Positions 1-12,619 of a stretch of 64,000 bases of DNA are shown here, one piece after another (position 1 is the stretch's first letter; the number at the start of each line of letters is the position of its first letter). The stretch is from Capra hircus (lineage: Eukaryota; Chordata; Mammalia; Artiodactyla; Bovidae). The DNA lies in NCBI RefSeq assembly GCF_001704415.2, contig NC_030808.1, positions 81,500,594-81,564,593 on the forward strand. Direction: 5' to 3'. The position numbers were made by a program, and so were the translations under genes. Under the pieces are notes generated by a model. The model ran no database searches. It was given only the letters and a program-made list of their open reading frames with translations, and was not told the DNA's origin.

Positions 1-115
1 ATGAGACCCACACTGGATTTTTGACTTACAGAACTGTTAGATAATAAATTTGTGTTGTTTTAAGCCACTAAGCTTGTGACCACTTTTTATGGCAGCAATA
101 GAAATATAGGTACTT
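1..115 (+). mobile_element. Possible ancient LTR end (MaLR-like)
   Basis: GATAATAAATTTGTGTTGTT followed by TTAAGCCACTAAG resembles the 3' part of old mammalian LTR repeats. It is cut by the window edge, and the class is uncertain. Confidence 0.35.
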
Positions 116-240
116 TAATTTCAAAATGTTTTTTTGAAAACATAAACCCAAAACTGATAGAATATGCCAAATGAAGTCTGATGAAGAAAAAAAAAACTTA
201 AAATTTTGTTTTTAAAAATCTGACAAACTTGGTAGACTGC

Positions 241-490
241 TTTTTTTTTCTTTATAACTTTTTGTTTTGTATTGAGTTATAGCCAATTAACAATGTTGTG
301 ATAGCTTTAGGTGAACATTGAAGGGACTCAGCCATACATATACATGTATCCACTCTCCCTCAAACTCCCCTTCCAACCAGGCTGCCATATAACACTGAGC
401 AGAGTTCCATGTGCTATACGGTAAGTCTTTGTTGGTTATCCATTTTAAATATAGCAGTGTGTTCATGTCCATCCCAAACTCCATAAATAT
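241..490 (-). mobile_element. Ruminant L1 3' UTR
   Basis: Starts with a T9 run (poly-A tail on the minus strand). The rest is the typical L1 3' UTR in reverse (GTATTGAGTTATAGCCAATTA, later TCCCTGTGCTATA-like sequence). Non-coding. Confidence 0.75.
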
Positions 491-1294
491 CTGTTCACCC
501 CGTCCTTCCCCTCTTAGCCCATCCTTCTAATATTAAGGTAATTTTGAATCATGCCTCTGTACTCTGTCATCAGAAATATCTTTTTAACCCTAACTGTACT
601 GACTTCATCTCCATGTATTTACCAAGTTATCAATAAATAAACACTGAGTAATCAAGATCAAGAACAGAATTCTGAAACAGAGAACAGAGTCCTGTTATTA
701 GAGATCTTCAATTTGACCTCGGTCCATAAATCAATACTCTTTGTACACAAGTCGGATCAGCTATAAAAACACTTACTGTCATGTAGCCTATAGTGTTTTT
801 AACTTCTCAAGTATATCAGAAGGATGAAATCAATGCCTTAATAATAAAGGTGTGTCTGCAGCGTGCCAGTCCACTGGAACGCGTCTGGAAACGGAGACGT
901 GGTTAGTTTGATGTCAGCAGTTGTTCCATTTTGTTTTTCAGCGCTGTCTCAGTGATTATCATTTTCTAAGAGTTTACAAACTATCAATTAATTATTCTTT
1001 CCAGAAGTCTACTTGAAATTAAAAGGAAGTTTTCCCAATTGTAGGAAGTGAAAACAATCTCTGTCTCAAAAGCAGAGACATAGTGGAGGGAGGAGATGGG
1101 GGCCACTATGAAAGAAGGCTGGGGTGAGTACTGTGTGCCCTTGTAAGAGTATAAAACCCAGACTCAGAGCAGTAGTGATTGTTGGAAAGTAGTGCAAAAC
1201 TAGGGCTGAGACATATGATGTAAAGTCTTGAAAAGGGACCTAGGATTTCAACTTAATATATTAGAAAATAGGTAAAACTGAAATATTTTAAAGA
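491..1294. other. No recognised feature
   Basis: AT-rich sequence with no recognisable exon, RNA gene or repeat. If the divergent gene model is right it is intronic. Confidence 0.5.
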
Positions 1295-2030
1295 AGGAAA
1301 ATAAAATTATGAGTACATTAATAACCAAACTGAAAAATGGGCAAAGTTACATGAACAGTTCACAAAAGAAGAAATATAAATGGCTCTTAAATATATAAAA
1401 AGACTCTCTATCTCGTTCATTATAAGAGAAATACAGTTCAAAATACAAAGACATCATTTTAACCTATCAAACTGGCAAAGTTCAAAGTCACATAAGGCAC
1501 AGTGTTGGTGAAGTTATGGGTAAATAATGGAGGATAAATTGGTAAAATCACTGAAAAGCAAATTGGCAATCAAATTATGAATACATATCCCCTCTGACCC
1601 AGCAATAACTAAAAAATACATATATAAAATGATAACATGTCCATAAATATTCACTGCAGCATTGTTTGCAAAAGTTAAAGATGTCAATGAGAAGGGAACT
1701 GGTAAATTATAGCGCAGATACCCAGTGTAATAAGAAAACAAGGCATATTTATGTTGCTGATAAAGAATGATCAAGCTGTATTAAGTTTAAAAAGGTAAAG
1801 TACAGAGCACTATATGTAGAATGCAACTATCTGTGTGTGTATGTTTGACAGAGAGAGAGAGACAGAATACACTGAAAATCTCTCTGGAAGAACATCCAAG
1901 AATCCAGAAACAGTGGGTTCTCTCTAGGGAAGGGACTGGTAGCTATGGTTCAAAGGTGAGAAGGAGACTTATGCATCCTTTTGTCCTTTCTGAATTTTTT
2001 CCCAAGCTGATGTTACCTACTTAAAAATAT
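1295..2030 (+). mobile_element. Old L1 (ORF2 end / 3' UTR)
   Basis: Phrases such as GAACAGTTCACAAAAGAAG, TGACCCAGCAATAACT and GAAGGGACTGGTAGCTATGG are those of L1 ORF2-to-3' UTR sequence. It is strongly diverged with no open frame. A GA-rich microsatellite lies at 1849-1865. Confidence 0.7.
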
Positions 2031-2574
2031 AGATATGCTAAGTGGCAATATGGCACCCTGGAAAAGAAAAAGTAGAGTGGTAAAAAATCTGGCAAAAAAC
2101 AAATAAAGTCTGGATTTTAGTTAATAGTCACGTACCACTGTTAACTTCTTAATTTTGACAAATGAGCCATGGTTACATAAGATGTTACCATCTGAGAAAC
2201 TAGGTGAAGGTACTATTTTTGCAAACTTTTCTGTAAATCTAAAACTACTCCCTAAATAAAAAGTTTATTAACACAAGAAACATTTAACAAGTTAATAGGG
2301 CAGCTATGGTGGAAATGGCTTGGAGAGAGGACAGATTAGAATCAAAGAGGCCAAATGAGAAACTGTGGGAGTAATCCTGGCATGAGGTGATGAAGGCCTG
2401 CCTGAGGGTAAGTCATGAAAACACAATGAAAAGAACTAACATAGATATAACATATTTCAGAAGAAAAAAATAAAATATTTGCAGTAGTGGAGAGAGATAA
2501 GAATAATGAAACTAGGGACAAAAGATGAAAATTGGAAAAGGAAGCTGGTTTGAAGGGGAATGAGATACATTTAA
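2031..2574. other. No recognised feature
   Basis: AT-rich, nothing recognised. A minus-strand open frame (2342-2902) overlaps it but shows no domain. Confidence 0.5.
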
Positions 2575-3060
2575 TTAATTCATTCAGCAAATATTTGTTG
2601 GTACTTACTATGCCAGGCACTGTGCAAGGCACTGGGGATGTGAGAGTGACCCTAAATCTTTTAGTTCGATCGTCCAAAAGGCCTCTGAATATTAGAGAAT
2701 GAGAGTTCAGGGGAGAGGACAGACTGGGATAGCTGAGAAAGATGATACAGAGTAAGGAAGGAGAGGCCAAAGGTGAGCTGCAGAACAGAACCACAGTTAG
2801 GAGGAAGAGCATCGTAGCAAAGAAGACAGGGAAGGAATGGGCAGAGGCTTTTGAGAACAAGCATGGTGAGGTAATTTCTGGGAAACCAAGATAAAAGATC
2901 AAAGAGGTATTCCATCAAATGTACTGTACAAGAAGTGAGGATATACAAAAGAACACATCACGATGGGTTAAAGAGAGAGAACTGATGGCAAAGGAGGTCA
3001 CTCAGGAGACCTTTTCACTTTCAGTGAAGCCTAAATGGAGCCCAGATCACAAAAATCGAA
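2575..3060 (-). mobile_element. L2-like ancient LINE remnant
   Basis: Contains ATTCATTCAGCAAATATTTG and CCAGGCACTGTGCAAGGCAC, the reverse of the L2 3' end. Further similar-looking sequence follows to about 3060. Boundaries are approximate. A 186-codon minus-strand open frame across it is not a gene. Confidence 0.5.
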
Positions 3061-3985
3061 GTTTTCTTAGACGAGAGCAATTCTGAGTCAAAGGCCTTCA
3101 AGAAATGGGATTCCATTTATTATCATGCTTCTCAAACTGGGTATATGAAGCTATGGCATAGATTGTTTTGTAGAATCAGCTTCATTAGAAGGAAAATTTA
3201 CGAACAAGAGAGAAGAATGCAAAATTTGCATATGTTTCTAAAATTCAAACAGGTCCTAAAATTTCAAGCATGGGGGTCACCTTACTTTTAGGGCTACAAA
3301 TTCATTCTCCACTTCCATAAAGAGGTACTTGGGCAGAAATTTGAGAAGCACCAATATAATGGTCAGCTATCCTGAAATGCAGTCTTGCTACTAAAACTCA
3401 AGATAACTATAGTTTTAAAAATAACTCAGTGAACTATGGCCCCACATGGCAAATTACAATAAACATTTCACATTCAAAGAAGAAAAATAATGAACAAAAT
3501 ATTGGATTTATCATATTTACCATTATTTGATATTTCCATATATTATTTATCTTTTATGTCTATAGGTAAGCTTGGCTACATACTGAGAAGGAAGTCACAC
3601 TGTCAATTATACTTAGATGCTTTATCAATGTTATTTGAGAATGATGAATATATACTAAGTACCAACCAATACCATATATATATGTGCGTGTAAATATATA
3701 CAGACATATATACAATTTATATATATACATAGGGTAAATATGTATGTATGTGTGGTATGTGTGCATATACACATGCATAAATGTGTATGTATAAGCATAC
3801 ACATACAGACATATACTGTAAACATAGATGTTAACGCAAGAATTGGTGACTATGCTTCAAATTCTAATTTATAACAAAACAGCTGAAATCTTGGCGGATG
3901 TGTAGTGCACGGTCTATTGGTAAAATGCAAGTGTAGTTTTCATATGTAATTTCCTGCTAAGTAAATTAACATACTGCTTTGGCAT
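3061..3985. other. Unrecognised sequence with a TA/CA microsatellite
   Basis: Mostly unrecognised AT-rich DNA. An impure TATA/CATA/TGTG microsatellite covers about 3675-3820. Confidence 0.55.
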
Positions 3986-4175
3986 TGAAGTGAAGTGAAG
4001 TTGCTAAGTCGTGTCTGACTCTTTGCGACCCCATGGACTGTAGCCTACCAGGCTCCTCCATCCATGGGATTTTCCAGGCAAGAGTAATGGAATAGGTTGC
4101 CATTTCCTTCTCCAGAGGATCTTCCAGACCCAGGGATCAAACCCAGGTCTCCTGCATTGCAGGCAAATGCTTTAA
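3986..4175 (-). mobile_element. Bov-tA SINE, head truncated
   Basis: Minus-strand SINE: AAGTGAAGTTGCTAAGTCGT and GCGACCCCATGGACTGTAGC mark the BovB-derived body. The tRNA-like head stops within the GCATTGCAGG segment. Confidence 0.9.
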
Positions 4176-4550
4176 GGATATATTTGAAAGCTTTGCTCTG
4201 GTATTTTCCATCTAATTTTAAACAGCCTTGGTCCACAAACCACAAGGCAATGCTTCCACCAAGTAAAGACTTCTTTTAAATCTTTTGTGTGAGAAAACCA
4301 TTAGAGCAGTAACAGTTTAGGTGATATGCAGATGCTTCTTGAAAATGTCATGGCAAACTATGTAGGATTAGTAATTTAAAAAAAAATCAACTATCTAGTC
4401 TAATGTCATCTGAAGGAAGAAATTAATATCAACATCATTTACTACCCTACTGTAATTTTGATACTTAGGTATTTTTTACTATTCGAAAGAAACTCAATTT
4501 TAAGAATAGTTACACCAGCTTCTTTTCTAAACGTTTGAATCTCTAAACTA
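4176..4550. other. No recognised feature
   Basis: Short AT-rich spacer between a SINE and the mariner MITE. The next spacer, to 4943, is equally featureless. Confidence 0.5.
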
Positions 4551-4552
4551 TA

Positions 4553-4627
4553 GGGTTAGCCAAAAAGTTCGTTTGGGTTTTTTAAGACGGTACTGAAAAA
4601 CCTGAACAAACTTTTTGGCCAACCCAA
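4553..4627. mobile_element. Mariner-type MITE
   Basis: A 75-bp palindrome. The left arm GGGTTAGCCAAAAAGTTCG is the near-complement of the right arm CAAACTTTTTGGCCAACCC. It is flanked by TA at 4551-4552 and 4628-4629. The size and TA target are typical of the short mariner-derived elements in ruminants. Confidence 0.85.
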
Positions 4628-4952
4628 TAAAAGTTACCAACATAGCAAATAGCTTTCACTACTTCACCATATACCTTGTCTGGAAGTACCTCTTGAGGCT
4701 AAGAAACAAAAGGGTAATGCAGCACCGAACCTGAAAGACAAAATTACAGCTTTCACACGTATTTCATTCAGCCTGGACTGTTAGCTTTCACAGTCAATTA
4801 CAAATTACAGAGCCATGTTGTCACTTCTTAACATCATCTACTTCCTGTAACTCTCTGCTGTCACTTCTTAAAGAAATGCTGACAGTCTCATGTTTTTGAG
4901 GAAGCAAATCTGAATTGATATCCTAGGGAATAATACATTATTTTGTTTTCCT

Positions 4953-6499
4953 CAGTCAGTTCAGTTCAGTCGCTCAGTCCTGTCCGACTCTTTGCGACCA
5001 CATGAATTGCAGCACGCCAGGCCTCCCTGTCCATCACCATCTCCCGGAGTTCACTCAGACTCACGTCCATCGAGTCGGTGATGCCATCCAACCATCTCAT
5101 CCTCGGTCATCCCCTTCTCCTCCTGCCCCCAATCCCTCCCAGCGTCAGAGTCTTTTCCAATGAGTCAACTCTTCACACGAGGTGGCCAAAGTACTGGAGT
5201 TTCAGCTTTAGCATCATTCCCTCCAAAGAAATCCCAGGATTGATCTCCTTCAGAATGGACTGGTTGGATCTCCTTGCAGTCCAAGGGACTCTCAAGAGTC
5301 TTCTCCAACACCACAGTTCAAAAGCATCAATTCTTCGGTGCTCAGCCTTCTTCACAGTCCAACTCTCACATCCATACATGACCACTGGAAAAACCATAGC
5401 CTTGACTAGATGGACCTTAGTCGGCAAAGTAATGTCTCTGCTTTTGAATATACTATCTAGGTTGGTCATAACTTTCCTTCCAAGGAGTAAGCATCTTTTA
5501 ATTTCATGGCTGCAATCACCATCTGCAGTGATTTTGGAGCCCAAAAAAATAAAGTCTGACACTGTTTCCACTGTTTACCCATCCATTTCCCATGAAGTGA
5601 TGGGACCGGATGCCATGATCTTCATTTTCTGAATGTTGAGCTTTAAGCCAACTTTTTCACTCTCCTCTTTCACTTTCATCAAGAGGCTTTTTGGCTCCTC
5701 TTCACTTTCTGCCATAAGGGTGGTGTCATCTGCATATCTGAGGTTATTGATATTTCTCCCGGCAATCTTGATTCTAGCTTGTGTTTCTTCCAGTCCAGCG
5801 TTTCTCATGATGTGCTCTGCATATAAATTAAATAAGCAGGGTGACAATATACAGCCTTGCCGTACTCCTTTTCCTATTTGGAACCAGTCTGTTGTTCCAT
5901 GTCCAGTTCTAACTGTTGCTTCCTGACCTGCATACAGATTTCTCAAGAGGCAGGTCAGGTGGTCTGGTATTCCCATCTCTTTCAGAATTTTCCAGTTTAT
6001 TGTGATCCACACAGTCAAAGGCTTTGGCATAGTCAATCAAGCAGAAATAGATGTTTTTCTGGAACTCTCTTGCTTTTTCCATGATCCAGCGGATGTTGGC
6101 AATTTGATCTCTGGTTCCTCTGCCTTTTCTAAAACCAGCTTGAATGTCAGGGAGTTCATGGTTCACGTATTGCTGAAGCCTGGCTTGGAGAATTTTGAGC
6201 ATTACTTTACTAGCATGGGAGATGAGTGCCATTGTGTGGTAGTTTGAGCATTCTTTGACATTGCCTTTCTTTGGGATTGGAATGAAAACTGACCTTTTCC
6301 AGTCCTGCGGCTACTGCTGAGTTTTCCAAATTTGCTGGCATATTGAGTGCAGCACTTTCACAGCATCATCTTTCAGGATTTGAAACAGCTCAGCTGGAAT
6401 TCCGTCACCTCCACTAGCTTTGTTCGTAGTGATGCTTTCTAAGGCCCACTTGACTTCACTTTCCAAGATGTCTGGCTCTAGGTGAGTGATCACATCATC
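4953..6499 (-). mobile_element. BovB (RTE LINE) 3' copy, 1.5 kb
   Basis: Minus-strand BovB covering the reverse transcriptase to the 3' end. Recognisable pieces are the ITTNKASGGDGIP region, QAGFRKGRGTRDQ, FCLIDYAKAFDCVD, the RT core LRYADDTTLMAES (YADD box) and the C-terminal WCWRRLLRVPW. At least three frame breaks separate these pieces, so it is dead. A 9-bp duplication TGTTTTCCT flanks it (4944-4952 and 6500-6508), giving exact boundaries. It is 5'-truncated and lacks the endonuclease domain. Confidence 0.93.
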
Positions 6500-6508
6500 T
6501 GTTTTCCT

Positions 6509-6954
6509 ACTTCACCTTAATTATCATGAGAGTGGTAGAATTCTCAGTGATTCCCTTTCTGTCCTAAATATATATTAAAGGAACAAGAATTGATATGAGC
6601 ACTTTGGATATCAGTTAAAGGGAATTACTAGTGTCACCAAGCAATTTGTTATGATCTAGAAAAGATGAAGAAGCATGTTCCCACAACCAGCAATTTAAGT
6701 CCCAGGTACACATCTCAACCCAGCTTCCTAACTGCTGCTCCATGGCACCCTGGTGGGCAACAAATGGAAGGTGCCCAGGGGTGGATCTCACAGGAGGGCC
6801 CAGATATGGATCTCCTCAATCCTTCAGCCAAGAAGAAGCCCCCAGGCCAGAGACACAGCTTCATTCCTGTAATGGAAAGCTTTGTACAAATATTATCTAT
6901 AATTTTCCATGTGTGCTATGGCATGAAAAGGGTTGGGAAACACTGAGAAGTTCT
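6509..6954. other. No recognised feature
   Basis: Unique-looking sequence after the BovB insertion. A 93-codon frame is present without recognisable domains. Confidence 0.45.
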
Positions 6955-7610
6955 TCCATGTATGTGGCAGATGTATATTCAGGAATATGTATACATATAG
7001 GAGCAATGTGCATAATAACTAAAAATGGGACTATCTCGTATGTTCATCAATCAACTCCTCTGCTAATAAATTCTGGAATACTCATATGATGCAAAGTTAT
7101 ACCCCAGTGAAAACTAATGAACAACAACTATACACATTGACATGGATAGATCTAAGACTGTAACACTGAACCCCAAAAGAGTTAAGTCCCAGAAAAATAC
7201 ATACAATATAATTCTACTGTTTTAAAACTCAAGAACAAATAAAAGTAATATATAAACAGTTTAAGGATACACAGATACATGATAAAACCATTGAAAAAAG
7301 GCAAGAAAATTATTAACACAAAATTCTCTAGAAGGACACTGTGCTTCTATTGCAGGGGTACAGTTTCTGCCCCTGGTTGGGGAACTGAGATTCCACAAGT
7401 TGCAGATTGCGCCCCCCCCCCAAAAAAAATCAGAACGTTGGTTACCTCTGAGGGAGGATGAAAAGCTTGGGATCACAGAGGAGTGCATAGGAGATATTAG
7501 AGAACAATGGTCATATTGCTTTTGTAAAACTGGGCGGTAGGGATACATATGTTTAAGCGTTACAGATCTTTTATAAATATTTTATATCTACTCAGTGTTT
7601 AAGAAACATC
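6955..7610 (+). mobile_element. Old L1 3' end with a CHR SINE inserted
   Basis: Diverged L1 3' region (CATGGATAGATCTAAGACTG, GGTTACCTCTGAGGGAGGAT). A CHR-type SINE fragment interrupts it at 7325-7429. No open frame remains. Confidence 0.6.
7325..7429 (+). mobile_element. CHR-type SINE fragment
   Basis: CCTGGTTGGGGAACTGAGATT is the tRNA-derived CHR body. It ends in a C10-A8 homopolymer where the usual GCGCGGCCAAAA tail would be. Confidence 0.65.
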
Positions 7611-9920
7611 TTCTATAAAAGCCCTACTTTGTCCACCAGTAGATAGCAAATCACTTGTGATCTCTGCAACAGTATGAGGTGCATGGAACAGGAGGGACAG
7701 AAAGCATCAAACTAGACAGACCACCACAGGTCAGACACTGAACCTTTCCCTACAAACGCACACACTGTTTGCAACAGGAAAAATCTGTAAGCTATACCAT
7801 AACAAGAAGTTAAGACTAAATTCAATATGCTATCATTATGCAAATGTTAACGTTAATTAAAACACAGATTTAAAGAATCAGGACTGAATAAACTGCCAGC
7901 CTATGGATGAATAACTCTTCTTGCTATTTTCTGAACAGTCCACATTTCATTGTGTATTTAGGCCACACAAAAGACATTTAGGGACTGACAATACTTTAAT
8001 TCATCATGTACATCCAGCCATGTTTACTTAGTCAAATGCCTGTTTCTCAGTGTCACTTAAGGGCAGGTTATTAAGCCTCAAGAACAAGAACTAGATCTGT
8101 TTCATCTGATGTAACTATCAAAGAAAACGCAATGAAAACAGTTTAAGAATTCCTGCCTCTACTCTCTCTTTTTGTGTTTTAAGAGCTGGACATTGGGAAA
8201 CTATTTTCCTAAGCACTGGATATTTTGCCAATGCAGAAGAGCTATAATAGACCACAGAGATATAAACTTAACTTCCAAGTTAATTAAATTTATTATTTTT
8301 GATTTGGAATATAAAGGAAACCCAGTTTGAGCTCTCCTTTCAATATTTAAAAAAGAAAAGAGAGAGCTACTTAAAAGCAAATCGGTTAATGTTTACACGA
8401 AGGCTTTTTTTTTTTCCTTTGCTATTTTTCCTTCTTCAAAATTTGAATAGGTGAGTGACCTTGCTGGAATTCCCCTGTCAGTTCTGGAGTTATCTATCTG
8501 GAAATTGCAAACAGAAACTACTTTCACATGACACATTATAATGGCATGCCAAGTGGTGTCTGTCTCTGTACCTTGAACTCAGATTTTTATTGCTGATGAG
8601 TCAATAAACTTTACACAAAATGAAATGCTTTTTCCCCTTGGACCATTTAAGAAAAGATCAAATTTAATTGTATTTGACAGTATGTATTTATAGGGTCAAT
8701 TATACATAGGAAAACTTCACATAATCACCCAATTCAAAAATTCATCTTGTCTAGCTCCAAGCTATCAAAGCCCACTTTTTAAGTATGTCAGTAGATAATG
8801 CTGAAGTGAGAATCTTAGTCCACACATTTAATTCCTGTTACATTAGCATAACTACCTGCATAATAATAAAGCACTTATTGTTTCTGCTTTACTTCAGATT
8901 TTCTAAAATACCTATTTTCACCGAGAGGAAGTTATTTCAGATTTACTGTGAAAAGGCTTATGGCAAAACCTGTCCTTTCAAGTGTGAGGCAGTCCTGAAA
9001 CCAACCCTGAACCACAGAAAATCAATACAGAGTATAAGCAACAGTGGGAATTAGGTGGAATGGAAACAAAGTATCTCCCCAGTCTAGGCCACACCCCTAG
9101 TTTCACCCTTGGCACTTTTCTCCCTAATTTTCAGAAGGTGAAAGTACGATAAGTACGCTCTGGAATTTGAGCCCAGTCATCTACCTTGCTCTCAAATGCT
9201 GTTTACAGCACAGAAAAAAAAAAAAAAATCAAACATTTCATAATCTCAGTTTCGACAGAATATATTCGTATTTCAGAAGTAGAGATGAATTGGTACACAA
9301 GAGTGAATGGGGAAAGAGTATCAGGGCAAGTTCAGCAAAGGGAGGGCTGCGCCTTAATATTTTTCCTAGAATATCTCAGCACTATTTTATAATAGTGGCT
9401 GGAATGGCTTCAGTACTATCTAAAGAATATAAAATATTTTTTAAAGAAAAATTTTAAATCATTAGCATGACATCACAATAATTACAGCTCACTATGTTCC
9501 CAGTCCCTACGGCCTCCAGTTTAGGAAGGCACAGTAAATGGGATAATAATTTCATGTACAACTGCAACCTGATTTTTGAAATTAAGCTGGAATAAAAGTG
9601 TACAGGCTGGAGGCAGGGAGGAAGGAAAAATTAGATAATCAAATTGCTTTCTTCCAAGCACTTCTCTCTTCTGTCTACCTCACAATTCTCATCTAGTTAG
9701 TAAAAAGAAGAAAAAAAAACACTTTGACGATATTATTTGTATATATCTACTCTTAAGATTCTTTTCCCATATAGCCATTACAGCATAATAAATAGAGTTC
9801 CCAAACAGTAAACTCTCAAATGCAAAGTCAAGAGGTCTTTTGGCTTCTAAGGTACAATTTCATTTTCACGTGTAAAGGAAAAATATCTTGTGCCTTTTTT
9901 GTTCAGGCTTTTCTCTTAGT
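7611..9920. other. Low-repeat stretch, no gene seen
   Basis: About 2.3 kb with few or no recent repeats and a poly-A run at 9217-9231. No exon with convincing splice sites and protein similarity was found. Conserved non-coding elements would not be recognisable without comparison. Confidence 0.5.
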
Positions 9921-10121
9921 AGGGCTTCCCTGGTGGCTCAGATGGTAAAGAATCTGCCTGCAATGTGGGAGACCCAGGTTCAATCCCTGAGTCAGGAAGA
10001 CCCCCTGAAGAAGGGAATGGCAACCCGCTCCAGTATTCTTCCTCTTTCCATGAACAGAGGAACATGGTGGGCTACAGTCCATGGGGTTGTAAAGAGTTAG
10101 ACACAACTGAATGACTAACAT
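9921..10121 (+). mobile_element. Bov-tA SINE
   Basis: Complete tRNA-Glu-like head (GGGCTTCCCTGGTGGCTCAG) with BovB-derived body ending GACACAACTGAATGACTAAC. Confidence 0.95.
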
Positions 10122-10244
10122 TTTCCCTTACTGACTTCTTATATCCTATTGACTCTTACATTGATATCTTCTGCTCAGACCTCTCTCTTTCTCTTTTCTT
10201 CTCTATGGTTAGTTTTGCAACTTATTAACCAAAAATATAAGACT

Positions 10245-10385
10245 AGCTAATATGTATTAAGCCAGACATTGTTCTGAAAACTTAATCTTCACAATAACCT
10301 TGCAAGATATTTCCAATTTAAAAATATGCTGTTATCCCCACTGTATAAAGTAGGACCTGGAAGCAATGGCGGTTAATAGTCCACT
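10245..10385 (+). mobile_element. MIR SINE remnant
   Basis: Diverged MIR: CTTCACAATAACCTTGCAAG then TATCCCCACTGTATAAAGTA. Old and non-coding. Confidence 0.5.
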
Positions 10386-10561
10386 TGCAATACAGCACAA
10401 TAGCAAAATTTGTTTGTTAGAATAATTTGCTTTTGCTCTCTTTTTTTTTTCAGTTTCTTTAGGAGGCATTTCCAAAAGGAGTGATACTTAGAGGAAAGAG
10501 ACAGGTGACTTTGCTGTTCTCATTGTGCATCTCCATATTCTTTCCCCAGGATTTTTCTAAT

Positions 10562-10800
10562 GCGATGATTCTCAACTTATGGTCTCTGGACCAGCAGCAT
10601 CAGTACCACCTGAGTACTCGTTAGAAATGTAAATTCTCAGGCCCCACCCAGACCTACTGAATTAGACACTCTAGGTTAGGGCCAAGCAGTCTGTGTTTTT
10701 GTTAAAACACGTGCATGCGTGCATGCATACACACACACAATCTGTTTTTTGTTAAATTAATCCTCCAGGATGATTCTAATGTTTAAGAATTGTTATTCTA
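10562..10800 (+). mobile_element. MER5A-type hAT remnant with internal microsatellite
   Basis: GGACCAGCAGCATCAGTACC, GGCCCCACCCAGACCTACTG and CCAGGATGATTCTAATG are MER5A-like. A GTGCATGC/CA microsatellite (about 10708-10740) splits the element. The words before and after it (TCTGTGTTTTTGTTAAA and TCTGTTTTTTGTTAAAT) are near-duplicates. Confidence 0.7.
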
Positions 10801-10861
10801 ATGTGTAACATATATATCAGCTATGAAAAAAGATCCCATTTGGCTACATATTTCATATACC

Positions 10862-11172
10862 AGGGCTTCCCTAATAGCTCAGTTGGTAAAGAATCTGCCT
10901 GCAATGCATGAGACCCCAGTTTGATTCCTGGGTCAGGAAGATCCACTGGGGTAGGGATAGGCTACCCACTCCAGTATTCTTGGGCTTCCCTTTGGCTCAG
11001 CTGGTAAAGAATCCACCTGCAATGCAGGAGACTTGGGTTCAACCCCTGGGTTGGGAAGATCCCCTGGAGAAGGAAAAGGCTACCCACTCCAGTATTCTGG
11101 CCTGGAGAATTCCATGGACTGTAAAGCCCATGGGGGTCACAAACAGTCAGACATGACTGAGGGACTTTCACT
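10862..11172 (+). mobile_element. Dimeric Bov-tA SINE
   Basis: A first tRNA head with a shortened body (10862-10980) joins at ...CCAGTATTCTTG to a second complete Bov-tA (10982-11172). The same junction recurs at 37327 and 53827. Confidence 0.9.
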
Positions 11173-11239
11173 TTACACTTTCATATACCAAGGTATACCT
11201 ACATATTTTTACTAACCGTATTATATCTCTTGGAAGGGA

Positions 11240-11350
11240 ATGCTCATTTGCATTCATTCCACAAACATTCATTAGGCACCTACTGTGTACTTAAGAATGA
11301 GTGCTTGAAGAACTAACAATCTATTAAGACAGGCAGATATGTATCAATTA
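11240..11350 (-). mobile_element. L2 remnant
   Basis: CATTCCACAAACATTCATTAG followed by CACCTACTGTGTACTTAAG is the reverse of the L2 3' end. Confidence 0.5.
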
Positions 11351-11874
11351 CTGTGCCATGTGATTACACAGTGACAGAGATGCACAGGAAGCCGAGAAAG
11401 GGCAAACTGCAGTGGGTGAAAGCCTGTGTCTTCATCTCTTAGGAAGTGCTGCACTCCGCTGCCCCTTTCTGGGAAACACTATTTTGTGTGAGCATATCCT
11501 GCTGTCCTAACCCAGGGACCCATGTTTGAAACAGGGGTATTACCGTGGCAGCATTCCCTATCACACCGCGACCAACAGACTCAGTAAGATCATTTCTCGG
11601 TTAGAATCCAGAGGCCATGGGAGACAAGTAGAGAAAGCAGCCAACCAGCCTCCAGAGCTGCCTAAGAGTCCAAAGAGCTTTCCAATTTTAATCCACAAGT
11701 TAGCTTTAAAACTCACCTCTTTCCCACCACTCTCTCATCTTTCCATAATTCTGTCAGATAATTTCCAAAATAGACAAATTTTCAAACACTCCCGGTACCC
11801 TTGCAAATTCACATACTTCTTTCTAATACTTAAATCACTATTCTGAATATAGTGTTCATCATCCCCCCCAAAAG
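11351..11874. other. No recognised feature
   Basis: Mixed-composition DNA with a 106-codon plus-strand frame (11526-11846) lacking recognisable domains. I see no gene. Confidence 0.45.
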
Positions 11875-12619
11875 TACAGTGGGACCTTGAACAACACAGG
11901 TTTGAACTGTGTGGGTCCACCCACACGTGGATTTTTTTCAATAAATATACTGGAAAAATTATTGGAAATTTGTCACAATTTGAAAAAACTCACAGATGAA
12001 CCAGATAGCTTAGAAATATTGAAAAACTTAAGAAAAAGTTATGTCATGAATGCATAAAAGTACACATGGATACTAGTCTATCCTAATATGGGCATAAGGT
12101 GAGTGATATTTAATATAAAAATAATGTGTTCGTTTTCTGTTTTATAACTTTGCTTTCATAGAATTACATTACCATATACTATGCCTGTCTCTCTAAATGG
12201 AGAAATAGCTTATTATCATAGATAAGGTTTTCTTTTTAAAAAGTGTTTCTAATATTGCATTATGAATAATATAGTAATATCTATGCCATGAAAATTTTAT
12301 AATGATTCATTCATTAGTGTATAGGCTGAACTAACATGAAGCAATCATACTGATACATTCAGGTTCCATAAAGCAGTCATACTGCTACCTCTTCATTATC
12401 AATGTACAAATTGTTATATCTGTATAAATATGAATTTCTTTTTCACATTATCTCATTATTTTTTCATTTTTATGTCCAGTGTTAGTAACATGGATAACAT
12501 CACCATGTTTTGTATCACATAACACAATATTGATGTAAGTACTGACAGACAGATGGCTCATCTTATAAACAGATGTAAACATATGGTATTGATAAATAAG
12601 GTACAGTACTGTACCTATT

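Noticed and set aside
2342..2902. 186-codon open frame on the minus strand
   Set aside because: It crosses an L2-like repeat, has low-complexity Ser/Leu/Phe composition and shows no domain or splice support. Chance frame.
7400..7429. Assembly gap or sequencing artefact (C10 A8 run)
   Set aside because: It sits at the expected tail of a CHR-type SINE and fits a degraded tail, although length errors in the homopolymer are possible.
9917..10100. Functional tRNA genes in SINE heads
   Set aside because: The tRNA-like heads of Bov-tA SINEs are diverged retrotransposon promoters and do not fold as intact tRNAs.
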